Source: Corynebacterium kroppenstedtii DSM 44385 (GTDB lineage: Bacteria; Actinomycetota; Actinomycetes; Mycobacteriales; Mycobacteriaceae). Taken from it: a stretch of 64,000 nt of DNA. Position 1 is the first letter of the stretch. The number at the start of each line of letters is the position of its first letter. Where the stretch lies: positions 744,001 through 808,000 of the forward strand of contig NC_012704.1 of NCBI RefSeq assembly GCF_000023145.1, read 5' to 3'. Of the stretch, positions 7,730 to 16,493 are shown piece after piece. The notes beneath the pieces were generated by a model that saw only the letters and a program-made list of their open reading frames with translations, did not search any database and was not told the origin of the DNA. The position numbers and the translations under genes are program-made.

Positions 7730-8908
7730 CTACATCAATGACCGGTACACATCGAGGGTCCGCTGTGCGATCGTCGACCAGCTAAACGTCGTGACTGCCC
7801 TCTCACGCCCGGCCTTCGCCATCCGGCCCGCAAGGTCAGGGTCGCCGGCGATGCGGTTGACCGCACTGGCCAGCCCTTCTTCGAATGCGCCGATATCGTC
7901 GGCATCGTAGTGGACCAGTTCACCCGTCTCACCGTCATTGACAACCTCAGGGATACCTCCCACATCAGAGGCGACGACGGCGGTGTCACAGGCCATGGCC
8001 TCCAGGTTCACGATGCCCAAGGGCTCATAAATGGATGGGCACACGAAAACTGACGCGGCGCTGAGGATCTCCTGCAGCAAGTCATGGGGGAGCATATTGC
8101 GCACCCAGAACACGCCGTCGCGAGTGGACTTCAACTCCTCGACCAAGTTGGCGATCTCAGCCTCAATTTCCGGAGTATCCGGTGCACCTGCGCACAACAC
8201 GAGCTGAATGTCCTCGTCGAAGCTGTGCGCGGCCTTCACCAGGTGGGCCACGCCCTTTTGCCGTGTGATTCGCCCCACGAAGGCGACAATCGGTTTATCT
8301 TCGGCAACACCCAGTTCAGCCAATATCGAGTGCTCAGCTTCAGCGAACGTCGGGCGCGGGCGCCAGAGCTTCGTGTCAATACCGTTGAGAACAACGTGAA
8401 TGCGGTCCGGATCGATACGCGGATATGCATCCAGGATGGCGTCTTTCATCTTCCGCGAAACAGCGATAAGCCCATCGGCGTTTTCCATCGCGTTCTTCTC
8501 TGACCACGATGACACGTCATAGCCGCCGCCCAGCTGCTCACGCTTCCACGGCCGGTGCGGCTCAAGGGAGTGAGCCGTCGCTACGTGGGGAATACCCTTG
8601 AGCAGGCCGGTCAGATGCCCACCAAGCCCCGCGTACCACGTGTGTGAATGGACAACATCAATATCTGATGCCGACGCCAGGTTCGCCATCCGTAGCCCCG
8701 TCGACAAGGTTTTGAGGGCAGGGTTGGCGTCGGCAAGAGCATCATCGGAGTTGGACACGTACACATTGGCTTCGTCACGCGGCCCGCCCATGCAGTGAAC
8801 ATCGACATCGCACAGCTCGCGCAAATGCCGGGTGAGCTCAGCCACGTGGACACCGGCGCCACCGTAGATTTCCGGGGGATATTCTCGAGTCATCATCGCT
8901 ACGCGCAT
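7730..8908 (-). CDS. glgA: Glycogen synthase / maltose-1-phosphate synthase, GT4 family
   Basis: This is a glucosyltransferase using ADP-glucose. In actinobacteria the short GT4-type GlgA (GlgM) makes glycogen or maltose-1-phosphate. The 392-residue protein starts MRVAMMTREYPPEIYGGAGVHV, the usual N-terminus with the glycine-rich nucleotide-sugar loop. It has HSHTWYAGLGGHL near 86, SLEPHRPWKREQLGGGY near 110, FVGRITRQKGV near 220, and the EPLGIVNLEAMACDTAVVAS catalytic E-x7-E motif near 315. The start at 8908 is chosen over a longer frame because of family length and because TAGGCT lies 7 nt upstream. It is divergent from glgC with 113 bp between them. Confidence 0.93.
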   Translation of the reverse strand: MRVAMMTREYPPEIYGGAGVHVAELTRHLRELCDVDVHCMGGPRDEANVYVSNSDDALADANPALKTLSTGLRMANLASASDIDVVHSHTWYAGLGGHLTGLLKGIPHVATAHSLEPHRPWKREQLGGGYDVSSWSEKNAMENADGLIAVSRKMKDAILDAYPRIDPDRIHVVLNGIDTKLWRPRPTFAEAEHSILAELGVAEDKPIVAFVGRITRQKGVAHLVKAAHSFDEDIQLVLCAGAPDTPEIEAEIANLVEELKSTRDGVFWVRNMLPHDLLQEILSAASVFVCPSIYEPLGIVNLEAMACDTAVVASDVGGIPEVVNDGETGELVHYDADDIGAFEEGLASAVNRIAGDPDLAGRMAKAGRERAVTTFSWSTIAQRTLDVYRSLM

Positions 8909-8915
8909 GACTGTG

Positions 8916-8921
8916 AGCCTA
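8916..8921 (-). promoter_or_regulatory. Candidate leaderless -10 box of glgA
   Basis: On the minus strand TAGGCT is followed by 7 nt and then the ATG, which would put the transcript start at the start codon. There is no ribosome binding site upstream. Confidence 0.5.
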
Positions 8922-9008
8922 GTCGGTCGGGGTGACACACTGCCCGCCGACAAAGGCGACGGGGGAGAGAACAGGGGTACTTGTCCAGCATAAATAGCGA
9001 GGACTGAA

Positions 9009-9014
9009 TAAATT
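9009..9014 (+). promoter_or_regulatory. Candidate leaderless -10 box of glgC
   Basis: TAAATT is 7 nt before the ATG at 9022, with no Shine-Dalgarno in between. The glgA and glgC boxes face away from each other across about 90 bp, a natural place for shared carbon-source regulation. I see no clean operator palindrome. Confidence 0.4.
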
Positions 9015-9021
9015 AGTACCC

Positions 9022-10257
9022 ATGAGGAGCCAACCACACGTCCTATCCATTGTCCTCGCGGGCGGCGAAGGGAAGCGACTCTTCCCCTTCACGGCCGACC
9101 GTGCCAAGCCAGCTGTTCCTTTTGGGGGTTCATATCGTTTAATTGACTTTGTCTTATCGAACCTGGTCAACGCCGGGTACATGAAGGTTTGCGTCTTAAC
9201 TCAATACAAATCTCACTCACTTGACCGGCACATTTCGCAATCGTGGCAACTCTCCGGATTAGCAGGTGAATACATCACCCCAGTGCCCGCCCAGCAGCGG
9301 CTCGGGAAACGGTGGTTCACAGGTTCAGCGGATGCCATTTTGCAATCGCTCAATCTCATTTACGACGAAGATCCTGAATACATCATCGTGTTCGGCGCGG
9401 ACCACGTGTACCGCATGGATCCCGAACAGATGGTGAAGGAACATATCGAGTCGGGAGCGGCGTGTTCCGTCGCCGGAATTCGTGTGCCACGCAAAGAAGC
9501 AACCGCATTCGGCTGCATTCAAGCAGACGACGACGGCACGATTACCGAGTTCCTGGAGAAGCCAGCCGATCCGCCGGCTACCCCAGATGACCCCGACGTG
9601 ACCTTCGCCTCCATGGGTAACTACGTCTTTACAACCCAGGCGTTAATCGATGCGCTGAAAGAGGATTCTGAAGACGAGAACTCGGCGCATGACATGGGCG
9701 GCAACATCATCCCGTATTTTGTGAACCGGGGCGAGGCGCACGTTCACGACTTCTCCCGCAATGTCGTGCCCGGGGAAACGGATCGTGACCACGGCTATTG
9801 GCGCGACGTCGGTACTGTCGACGCTTTCTATGAAGCTCATATGGACCTCATTAGCGTGTACCCCGTCTTCAACCTGTACAACCGCAAGTGGCCTATTCAC
9901 ACGTCCGACGACAGCAACTTACCGCCGGCGAAATTCGTCAAAGGCGGAATTGCGCAGTCCTCCATCGTGGCTGCAGGGTGCATTATTTCCGCTGGCACCG
10001 TGCGTAATTCAGTTCTCGGGCCGGGCGTTGTTGTCGAAGAAGGCGCCAGCGTCGAGGGCTGTGTCCTGATGGATGGCGTGCGCATTGGAAAAGGCGCTGT
10101 GGTTCGTCACGCCATTTTGGACAAGAACGTCCGCGTCGGAGATAACGCGCTCATTGGCGTGGATCGGGCTCGCGATTCTGAACGGTTCACGCTGTCCCAG
10201 GGCGGTGTCGTGTGTGTCCCGAAGAATTACGAACTCCACGGCGCTGACGAGGATTAA
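9022..10257 (+). CDS. glgC: Glucose-1-phosphate adenylyltransferase
   Basis: GlgC converts glucose-1-phosphate and ATP to ADP-glucose and pyrophosphate, the committed step of glycogen synthesis. The 411-residue protein opens with [19 protein letters not shown] (nucleotide-binding loop, residues about 13-31), then [25 protein letters not shown] near 128, and [10 protein letters not shown] near 178. The C-terminal third carries repeated hexapeptide-like turns of a left-handed beta helix ([19 protein letters not shown], then [14 protein letters not shown]). The length is normal. It is divergent from glgA and is followed at once by a convergent methyltransferase gene. Confidence 0.96.
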   Translation: MRSQPHVLSIVLAGGEGKRLFPFTADRAKPAVPFGGSYRLIDFVLSNLVNAGYMKVCVLTQYKSHSLDRHISQSWQLSGLAGEYITPVPAQQRLGKRWFTGSADAILQSLNLIYDEDPEYIIVFGADHVYRMDPEQMVKEHIESGAACSVAGIRVPRKEATAFGCIQADDDGTITEFLEKPADPPATPDDPDVTFASMGNYVFTTQALIDALKEDSEDENSAHDMGGNIIPYFVNRGEAHVHDFSRNVVPGETDRDHGYWRDVGTVDAFYEAHMDLISVYPVFNLYNRKWPIHTSDDSNLPPAKFVKGGIAQSSIVAAGCIISAGTVRNSVLGPGVVVEEGASVEGCVLMDGVRIGKGAVVRHAILDKNVRVGDNALIGVDRARDSERFTLSQGGVVCVPKNYELHGADED

Positions 10258-10266
10258 TAGCCGACG

Positions 10267-10923
10267 CTAGCTCGTCGGTGCGTCTTCGTTCCGCGAGATC
10301 AGGACCATCCCGGCGCCCAGCGGTAGCCGGGAGAGGTAGATGTCCTCGCGCTCGCGGAGCGACTCGTCGAGGCGACGGGCCGCCGCGGTATCCCGATCCT
10401 TTCGTGCCGGATTCGCGATGGTGCCGTCGAGAAGAATATCCGCGAGGATAATCAGCCCGCCCGGTTCGAGCAGCTCGAGGGCCTCGTCGACGAGGGTTGA
10501 TGCGTCGGCGGGGGCAATTTCGGCGTAGATCAGACTGTATGAGCGCGCTGCCAGGCGGGTCATGACCTCGAGCGGGCGCGAGGGGAGAAAACGGTATTGG
10601 TTGGAGCGAATGTTGGCCGCGGTGAATGCCTGGCGGGCAACCCGCTGGTGGATCGCTTCCGTGTCAATGCAGGTCACATGACCGTTCGGGCCCATTCCCG
10701 CGAGGATGGCCAAGCCTGAGACGCACGCGGAGGGGGAGACAACAACTGCCGACTTATCCCTGCAGTACGAGGAACTAATCGTCGTTAAAAACGACGCCGT
10801 GAGTTCGTCGGGAGCGGTGAGGCCGAGCTCGTCGGCGGCATCGCGCGCAAAGCCCATCGCGTCGGACTCGTCGGTGGTGGCGTTAATAAAGTCAGTCATC
10901 AGGTCAAGAGCAGAATCGGTCAC
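10267..10923 (-). CDS. Putative O-methyltransferase (Rv1220c type)
   Basis: This 218-residue predicted cytoplasmic class I methyltransferase resembles the catechol/caffeoyl-CoA O-methyltransferase family. The SAM-binding region reads VVVSPSACVSGLAILAGMG near residues 58-76, which is unlike the usual E-x-G-x-G loop. Then come VTCIDTEAIHQRVARQAF and the YSLIYAEIAPADASTLVDEALELL segment near 127-150. The gene lies between glgC and sigE, its typical place in Corynebacteriales (compare Rv1220c next to sigE). Its GTG start is preceded by TAGCAT at 8 nt. The substrate is unknown. Confidence 0.8.
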   Translation of the reverse strand: MTDSALDLMTDFINATTDESDAMGFARDAADELGLTAPDELTASFLTTISSSYCRDKSAVVVSPSACVSGLAILAGMGPNGHVTCIDTEAIHQRVARQAFTAANIRSNQYRFLPSRPLEVMTRLAARSYSLIYAEIAPADASTLVDEALELLEPGGLIILADILLDGTIANPARKDRDTAAARRLDESLREREDIYLSRLPLGAGMVLISRNEDAPTS

Positions 10924-10931
10924 GGTTATTC

Positions 10932-10937
10932 ATGCTA
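10932..10937 (-). promoter_or_regulatory. Candidate leaderless -10 box of the O-methyltransferase gene
   Basis: TAGCAT on the minus strand lies 8 nt before the GTG at 10923. No ribosome site is visible. Confidence 0.35.
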
Positions 10938-11111
10938 GTGATAGAGACGGAGTAAAGGGTGTGGCTCGCCCATAACTGCGACAATGAAGCAGACATTCGT
11001 GGCTTTTACTGCGGAAATGATTTACAATTCCCCTCGTGACATGCCCCTCGCGGGTTCGTGATTTCAGTGGTTTCACCTTCACAGGAATTTCCCAGGCGGA
11101 ATTCATGCTTC

Positions 11112-11134
11112 GGAAACGAATGCATGTGACAGTT
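11112..11134 (+). promoter_or_regulatory. Possible ECF-type (SigE/SigH-like) promoter of sigE
   Basis: GGAAAC at 11112-11117 and GTT at 11132-11134 resemble the GGAA...GTT pattern of extracytoplasmic stress sigma factors in this group. GGAA and GTT are separated by 16 nt, slightly short of common spacing. This suggests autoregulation but is weak evidence. Confidence 0.3.
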
Positions 11135-11238
11135 AAATCATGACACCGGCGTCAGGCGCTTTTCACCGTTCCGAACGGAATACACCCACTCGCACGACCT
11201 CAGCTTCCACAATCGACCCACACAAAGGCGATGATGTA

Positions 11239-11823
11239 ATGGCTAACCACCCTGCGGGGAGCGAACCTCGCACTGGTACCGCAGCATTCGATGCTGGATC
11301 GGGGGAAATGCCGAGCTGGAGTGAGCTTGTTTCGGAGCATGCGGATGGTGTGTACCGCCTCGCTCTTCGCCTGAGTGGTAATACGCACGACGCGGAAGAT
11401 CTGACCCAGGAAACGTTCATGAGGGTTTTCCGGTCGCTCAAACGGTACAAGCCCGGAACTTTTGAGGGTTGGCTCCACCGGATCACAACCAATTTGTTCC
11501 TGGACATGGTGCGTCGACGTCAGACAATCCGGATGGAAGCGCTGCCTGAGAACTATGACGCAGTGCCTGGGACCCGGAACGACCCCGAGCAGTCCTATAT
11601 CGACGCCAATATTGATCCGGAACTGCAAAAAGCCCTGGATTCGTTGCCGACCGATTACCGCGTAGCCGTCGTGTTGTGTGATGTTGTCGGCATGAGCTAC
11701 GACGAAATTGCAGACACCTTAGGGATCAAAATGGGAACCGTGCGTAGCCGCATTCACCGTGGTCGTGCCCAGTTGAGGAAGAGTTTGCAGTCATCCGAAG
11801 GCATTTTGCACTACGTTGGGTAG
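11239..11823 (+). CDS. sigE: ECF RNA polymerase sigma factor SigE
   Basis: SigE is a sigma-70 family extracytoplasmic-function factor that directs RNA polymerase to envelope and heat-stress genes. Sigma region 2 is [32 protein letters not shown] with the DAEDLTQE helix, followed by [18 protein letters not shown]. Region 4 is [30 protein letters not shown] with the helix-turn-helix [17 protein letters not shown] prefer the ATG at 11239 (194 residues), which has AAAGG 10 nt upstream and fits the family. An ATG at 11140 would give 227 residues, and it lies 5 nt after a GTT -10 candidate, so it could be a leaderless alternative. The downstream gene is its zinc anti-sigma factor. Confidence 0.93.
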   Translation: MANHPAGSEPRTGTAAFDAGSGEMPSWSELVSEHADGVYRLALRLSGNTHDAEDLTQETFMRVFRSLKRYKPGTFEGWLHRITTNLFLDMVRRRQTIRMEALPENYDAVPGTRNDPEQSYIDANIDPELQKALDSLPTDYRVAVVLCDVVGMSYDEIADTLGIKMGTVRSRIHRGRAQLRKSLQSSEGILHYVG

Positions 11824-11940
11824 AAAGAGATCATCGACGCACCCATTGTCGGAACATAACCTGACGGTGTCAGTGCTTCGTCGATAACTCGCGTGCTGAG
11901 CCTGGCCGGGCGAATTGTAGTGTGCAAGGGGTGATGTCCA

Positions 11941-12495
11941 ATGGGCCGTTCGTCAAAGCCACGACAATTCTCTTCGATTGAGCATCTGTCAGAAGAAGCT
12001 GTGGCCGCATTTGTCGACGGCGAAATGCCCCCGCGAGCCCAACGTCGAGTTCTCCGCCACCTCGTGCATTGCGAAGAATGTCGACGCGATGTCAAAGCCC
12101 AGCGCGATGCGGCCCAGCGCATGAGGGAGGCAGCGAACGAACCCGTCCACATGTCGACGGAGCTGCTGCATAAGCTGGCCGCGATCCCGACCAACTGTGA
12201 CCCGCAGAATCCGAGCGGATCACCGGCGAAGACCGAACACCATGGCCAGGGGAAGAAAGCTCAGGCCACTGGTGGCGGTCATGACACCGATTCCGACCGC
12301 CCTGATGTCTATGCAGCAGGCGACGAATTGAGCGACCTACGGCACGACAACGCGTTGAGTGCCGCGAAAAGTGCTGCCTTTGGGGTGATGCGCACCGTCG
12401 AGAACGGGGCAATGAGCGCCATAGACACGGTCGGTGAATACGCCGACCAGCTGCGATGCGCATGGAAAGACCGCAGTAACTCACCAAAACGCTGA
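11941..12495 (+). CDS. cseE: Zinc-binding anti-sigma factor of SigE
   Basis: This is a predicted cytoplasmic ZAS-family anti-sigma factor that would bind and hold SigE until stress releases it. The N-terminal domain contains SEEAVAAFVDGEMPP and the zinc motif H-x3-C-x2-C in HLVHCEEC at about residues 40-47, followed by RRDVKAQRDAAQRMR. The remaining 110 residues are polar and poorly conserved, with no transmembrane segment, as for RseA/CseE of this order. It is 117 bp downstream of sigE and precedes tatB. In M. tuberculosis an htrA gene lies between; here it does not. The symbol follows the corynebacterial name. Confidence 0.87.
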   Translation: MGRSSKPRQFSSIEHLSEEAVAAFVDGEMPPRAQRRVLRHLVHCEECRRDVKAQRDAAQRMREAANEPVHMSTELLHKLAAIPTNCDPQNPSGSPAKTEHHGQGKKAQATGGGHDTDSDRPDVYAAGDELSDLRHDNALSAAKSAAFGVMRTVENGAMSAIDTVGEYADQLRCAWKDRSNSPKR

Positions 12496-12542
12496 CATTA
12501 GAAGTCTCGCCGTCACTCCGTCGTCCCATTTGCCAAGCTCTG

Positions 12543-12548
12543 TACAAT
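12543..12548 (+). promoter_or_regulatory. Candidate leaderless -10 box of tatB
   Basis: TACAAT, close to the consensus TATAAT, is followed by 7 nt and then the GTG start of tatB. No ribosome site lies between them, so this is one of the clearest leaderless arrangements in the window. Confidence 0.55.
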
Positions 12549-12555
12549 ATCTGAC

Positions 12556-13200
12556 GTGTTCTCAAGTATCGGTTGGATGGAAGTCATCATCATTGTGGTG
12601 GTGGGCTTCCTCATCATCGGCCCCGACCGTTTACCAGGCGTTATGAAGGAAATCCGCGCGGTCCGGCTGGCCATTAAAAACGCCGTCGCAGATGCGCGGA
12701 AACAAATCGACGGTGAACTAGGCGAGGATCTCCGAGAATTCAGCGAACCGATCAAAGAATTTAGCGAGCCCCTCCGACAATTCAATTCGTACCGATCAAT
12801 GGGGGCGAAGGGATTCATCGCCAAAGCTCTCTTCGACGACGACACTACCGATCTTGATGCGACGAAAGACGCCATCGACAAGCCCCTGCAGACGATGAGG
12901 ACAACAACCCCGCAGCGGGCCATCCAAGACTATTTCGCCGCTGACAAACCTTCTTCGACGAAAAATGCCGACGACGCTTCGTCGACGACGAAGTCTGCCG
13001 CGGGATCAAGCGCATCGGTCCCCTCAGTGGAAAAACACAACCAGGGGAGCGAAGGTAGTGACGCGGTGAGTTCCCACTCGGATTCACAGGGCCGTGATAG
13101 TGGACGGGGAACGGCAACAGGGGAGCCAGGAAAGGAACAATCCACCGACGCTAAGAAGCCGGTGTACGGCTCCTGGAGCGGGTTCGACGAAGTCCTCTAA
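12556..13200 (+). CDS. tatB: Sec-independent protein translocase TatB
   Basis: TatB is part of the TatBC receptor for twin-arginine signal peptides in the cytoplasmic membrane. The 214-residue protein has the short N-terminal membrane helix (MEVIIIVVVGFLIIGPDRLPG, residues about 8-28), whose GPDRLPG hinge is diagnostic of TatA/B. An amphipathic helix VMKEIRAVRLAIKNAVADAR follows, then a long Ser/Asp-rich tail ending in YGSWSGFDEVL. The GTG start and leaderless -10 support the chosen N-terminus. It is the last gene of the sigE-anti-sigma-tatB group and is convergent with mrp. Confidence 0.92.
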   Translation: MFSSIGWMEVIIIVVVGFLIIGPDRLPGVMKEIRAVRLAIKNAVADARKQIDGELGEDLREFSEPIKEFSEPLRQFNSYRSMGAKGFIAKALFDDDTTDLDATKDAIDKPLQTMRTTTPQRAIQDYFAADKPSSTKNADDASSTTKSAAGSSASVPSVEKHNQGSEGSDAVSSHSDSQGRDSGRGTATGEPGKEQSTDAKKPVYGSWSGFDEVL

Positions 13201-13219
13201 AAGTGCCCGTTGCACCCCG

Positions 13220-14356
13220 CTACGGCGTCACTCCAAGGCCCAGCGACTTACCCGCCAAAGACGTCCGACGGTGAGTGAGCTGGTCCGCGATGGCATTCAG
13301 CGCCGCACCCGTTTCAGATTCCGGGGAAGAAATGGCGATCGGTTCGCCACCGTCGCCACCCTCGCGCAAAGCGGGATCAAGAGGAACCTGCCCCATCAGC
13401 GGCACCTTAGTCCCCGTAATCCGGGACAGCCGATCGGCGACAATCTCGCCGCCGCCCTCGCCGAAGATCTCGTTGTGTGAGCCATCGGGCATGACGAAGT
13501 AGCTCATATTCTCAATAACACCAGCGATGCGCTGCTGAGTCTGCTGCGAGATGGACCCCGCCCGCTCAGCGACTTCAGCCGCGGCCATCTGTGGCGTCGT
13601 CACAATGAGGAGTTCAGCATTCGGTATGAGCTGGGCGACGGTAATCGCAATGTCACCGGTGCCGGGGGGCAGGTCGAGAAGCAGAACATCGAGATCACCC
13701 CAAAAAACGTCGGCAAGGAACTGCTGGATAGCGCGGTGCAGCATCGGACCGCGCCACACGATAGGGGAGTTGCCCTCAATAAAGTGGCCGATGGAGATCA
13801 TCTTGATGCCGTGTGCCTGCGGCGGCATGATCATGTCATCCACCTGGTACGGGCGGTCGTCCGACCCTAACATTCCGGGGATCGAGTGGCCGTAAATATC
13901 GGCATCAAGCACCCCGACATTCAGTCCCTTCGCGGCCAGCGCAGTGGCAATGTTGACGGTCATCGACGACTTACCGACGCCACCCTTGCCGGAGGCCACG
14001 GCATACACGCGCGTGTGACAATCAGGCTTACTAAACGGAATCTCCGGCTCATCGACGCCACCGCGGGCCTTCTTCCGCAACTCGCGGCGCTGCTCGTCGT
14101 TCATGACATCCGTGGTGACGGTGACGTTCCCAACACCCTCAATGCCCTCGATCGCCGCGCGAGAATCGTCGACAAGCTTGTTTTTCATGGGGCAACCGGC
14201 GATGGTGAGATAAATCTCCGCCGAAACATCAGCGCCGTCGATGGCGACCGATTTCACCATGCCTAAATCGGTGAGCGGCATGCCGATATCGGGGTCTTTG
14301 ACTTGGGCTAATGCGTCGCGAACAGTGGATTCGGTGATAGTAGATTCAGATGCCAT
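13220..14356 (-). CDS. mrp: Mrp/ApbC-type P-loop ATPase (Fe-S carrier family)
   Basis: Mrp/ApbC proteins are dimeric ATPases that carry iron-sulfur clusters to target proteins. Residues 1-95 form the MIP18/DUF59 domain (ALAQVKDPDIGMPLTDLGMV). The P-loop ATPase core has the deviant Walker A SGKGGVGKSSMT near 125, GVLDADIYGHSIPGMLG, and VLLLDLPPGTGD near 235. The usual CxxC of bacterial Mrp after ENMS is absent: ENMSYFVMPDGSHNEIFGEGG has no cysteine, as I recall for other actinobacterial members. The length of 378 is normal. It lies 12 bp after a DUF1003 gene and is probably cotranscribed with it. Confidence 0.9.
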   Translation of the reverse strand: MASESTITESTVRDALAQVKDPDIGMPLTDLGMVKSVAIDGADVSAEIYLTIAGCPMKNKLVDDSRAAIEGIEGVGNVTVTTDVMNDEQRRELRKKARGGVDEPEIPFSKPDCHTRVYAVASGKGGVGKSSMTVNIATALAAKGLNVGVLDADIYGHSIPGMLGSDDRPYQVDDMIMPPQAHGIKMISIGHFIEGNSPIVWRGPMLHRAIQQFLADVFWGDLDVLLLDLPPGTGDIAITVAQLIPNAELLIVTTPQMAAAEVAERAGSISQQTQQRIAGVIENMSYFVMPDGSHNEIFGEGGGEIVADRLSRITGTKVPLMGQVPLDPALREGGDGGEPIAISSPESETGAALNAIADQLTHRRTSLAGKSLGLGVTP

Positions 14357-14368
14357 AACGCCACCATC

Positions 14369-14956
14369 CTACGACGACTCATTGTGTTGGCCGCTAGGGC
14401 TGTCCAATCCCGCGCGACGCTCATCATCGCCCATGTATTCCAGGTCCACCGGCGCATCCGCGGCAGCGTCATCCAGACGGCCCTCAATGCGCTGAAGGAC
14501 TGTGGTGAGGTCCTCGAGCTCGTGCCGCAGGTAGTCGCGGGTCACGGTTTCTCCCAGGGCGATACGAACCCCGGCGAGCTCGCGTGCCAAGAATTCCGTA
14601 TCCGCCTTTGTTTGGGCCGCACGGCGGCGGTCTTCGTTCAGCGTGACGCGGTCGCGGTCATCCTGGCGGTTCTGTGCCAACAAAATCAGGGGAGCTGCAT
14701 AGGCCGCCTGCGTGGAAAAGGCGAGGTTGAGCAGGATGAATGGGTACGGGTCCCAGTTCCACCACATTCCGCCGATATTCAGGAGGATCCAGGCCGTCAC
14801 GATGATGGTCTGCCAGCCTAAATACTTACCGGTTCCGAGGAAACGAGCAACCTTTTCCGCAGCAACGCCGACCGCATCACCATCCATCGACAGTAACGAG
14901 CGGCGCTTAGCGCGGACCGGAGTGTCCAGGTCAGTTCGAGCAAACGAATCAGCCAT
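14369..14956 (-). CDS. DUF1003 membrane protein
   Basis: This 195-residue protein has a DUF1003 core. KVARFLGTGKYLGWQTIIVTAWILLN carries the first membrane segment, followed by WDPYPFILLNLAFSTQAAYAAPLILLAQNRQDDRDR, in which the conserved NLAFSTQAAYAAP helix-loop and the QNRQ..RDR motif identify the family. The C-terminal 80 residues form a charged, probably helical region. DUF1003 proteins have no settled function. The gene lies between the PRC/MgtE-N/CBS gene (21 bp upstream) and mrp (12 bp downstream), so the three are likely one operon. Confidence 0.88.
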   Translation of the reverse strand: MADSFARTDLDTPVRAKRRSLLSMDGDAVGVAAEKVARFLGTGKYLGWQTIIVTAWILLNIGGMWWNWDPYPFILLNLAFSTQAAYAAPLILLAQNRQDDRDRVTLNEDRRRAAQTKADTEFLARELAGVRIALGETVTRDYLRHELEDLTTVLQRIEGRLDDAAADAPVDLEYMGDDERRAGLDSPSGQHNESS

Positions 14957-14977
14957 ATAATAAGCCCCTCTCGTGGG

Positions 14978-16438
14978 TTAGTTTGAGTGAGAATTCCCTG
15001 CCGACGGACCCTGCGGAGTGGATCCCTGTTGGCGGTCGCGTCGTCGCTCACCAGCTTTCTTCACGATGACCGACCCCGCCTTCTGGGCACGAGAACTGCG
15101 GCCGGGGGCACCGTGCGCTCCAGCAGCGCGCCCCAACGTGCCAGCCTGGTGGCCCGATGATCCCGCCTCAGGGCGGATTTCCTGCTCACGCCACCCCTCG
15201 GGGAGGAGGTGATCCAGCAAATCGTCCACTGCGACGGCACCGAGCAGGTGATTGTCCTCATCAAGGACCGGACCACACACTAGGTTATAGGTTGCGAAGT
15301 AACGAGCAGCCGTCTCGTGGGTGTCGTCGGCAAAAAGTGGGGGAAGATCCGGATCCAGAATGCTGGAGACCAAGGTTGATGGTGCTTCACGCAGCAACTT
15401 CTGGATGTGAACCGTGCCCAAATACTTACCCGTCGGCGTTGCCTTCGGCGGGCGCACCACGTACACCATCGAGCTCAACGACGTCGACAAATCAGGGTTA
15501 CGAGCATGAGCAAGAGCCTCTGCCACCGTGGCCTGCGGAGTCAAAATGATCGGCTCCGATGTCATCAAGCCACCCACGGTCTCCGGGGAGAAACTCATCA
15601 GACGGCGGACCGGCTCTGATTCCTCCGGATCCATCAACTCAAGGAGGACGTCGGCCTTATCATCAGGCATCTCGCCCAGGAGGTCCGCGGCGTCATCGGG
15701 ATCCATTTCTTCCAACACGTCGGCGGCACGCTCGATGTCGAACGTTTCCAGGACGCCCATTTGTTCGTCCTCAGGGAGCTCCTGGAGGATATCGGCCAGA
15801 CGGGCATCTTCCAGCTCAGAGGCCACATTATTTCGTATGGTGCTGGGAAGGTCATGCAGGATTTGAGCAATGTCGGCGGGGCGCATGTCGTCGAATTCCG
15901 CGAGGATTTCCGCCGTTGCATCAGCAGGACCCGCACCGGAGACGGATAAACCATGAACATGGTTCCACTCCACCACCGACAGGGGTGGCCGACGGCCGAA
16001 CCGGTTGCGCTCCTTAGACACAGCCACGCGGCTGATGATCCAATCACGGGTACGTGACTTTTCAATCTCCACGTCCGCGATATCCACCGGTCGACCATGC
16101 AAATCCTCATGCTCAGGATCGTCAATGTGGATCTTGGAGCCCACTAACTCGGACATGACGCGCAATTCACCGGCGCGAGATTGGTACGGCCGAAGGTTGA
16201 CAGAACCTGAAACAAGGGTGATTTCCCGCGGATCGATCGACGCGACGCGAAGCATAGGAACGAAGATCTGTCTGTTTTGCGCAGCAACTTGAACAACTAG
16301 GCCAATCGTGCGGGAAGCCATGCCACGGGGCCGGATGGTGACGACGATATCGCGGACGCGACCAATCGATTCACCATCGGGGCCAAGGACAACCATTCCC
16401 GCTAGGCGACCAGCAAAAACTCGATTCACGGCACTCAC
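14978..16438 (-). CDS. PRC-barrel, MgtE-N and CBS domain protein
   Basis: This 486-residue soluble protein combines three parts. An N-terminal PRC-barrel-like region (residues about 1-80) contains GMVVLGPDGESIGRVRDIVV. A MgtE-N helical domain (about 200-310) has repeated ALAEFDDMRPADIAQILHDL and EEMDPDDAADLLGEMPDDK-like units. A CBS pair (about 310-435) follows, with VGGLMTSEPIILTPQATVAEAL at its start. The membrane domain of a true MgtE transporter is missing, so it is more likely a Mg2+- or nucleotide-sensing regulator than a channel. Similar proteins occur beside corA in mycobacteria and corynebacteria. It starts with GTG, 7 nt after TACACT. Confidence 0.85.
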   Translation of the reverse strand: MSAVNRVFAGRLAGMVVLGPDGESIGRVRDIVVTIRPRGMASRTIGLVVQVAAQNRQIFVPMLRVASIDPREITLVSGSVNLRPYQSRAGELRVMSELVGSKIHIDDPEHEDLHGRPVDIADVEIEKSRTRDWIISRVAVSKERNRFGRRPPLSVVEWNHVHGLSVSGAGPADATAEILAEFDDMRPADIAQILHDLPSTIRNNVASELEDARLADILQELPEDEQMGVLETFDIERAADVLEEMDPDDAADLLGEMPDDKADVLLELMDPEESEPVRRLMSFSPETVGGLMTSEPIILTPQATVAEALAHARNPDLSTSLSSMVYVVRPPKATPTGKYLGTVHIQKLLREAPSTLVSSILDPDLPPLFADDTHETAARYFATYNLVCGPVLDEDNHLLGAVAVDDLLDHLLPEGWREQEIRPEAGSSGHQAGTLGRAAGAHGAPGRSSRAQKAGSVIVKKAGERRRDRQQGSTPQGPSAGNSHSN

Positions 16439-16445
16439 GTCCGAC

Positions 16446-16451
16446 AGTGTA
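16446..16451 (-). promoter_or_regulatory. Candidate leaderless -10 box of the MgtE-N/CBS gene
   Basis: TACACT on the minus strand is exactly 7 nt from the GTG start at 16438. This box probably drives the three-gene group down to mrp. Confidence 0.5.
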
Positions 16452-16481
16452 CTGGGTGTTTACGTCATAGCCGTATTTCAG

Positions 16482-16487
16482 TAGGCT
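16482..16487 (+). promoter_or_regulatory. Candidate leaderless -10 box of the stress protein gene
   Basis: TAGGCT is followed by 6 nt and the ATG at 16494. It is divergent from the minus-strand box at 16446-16451, with only 30 bp between them. Confidence 0.4.
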
Positions 16488-16493
16488 AAGGGC

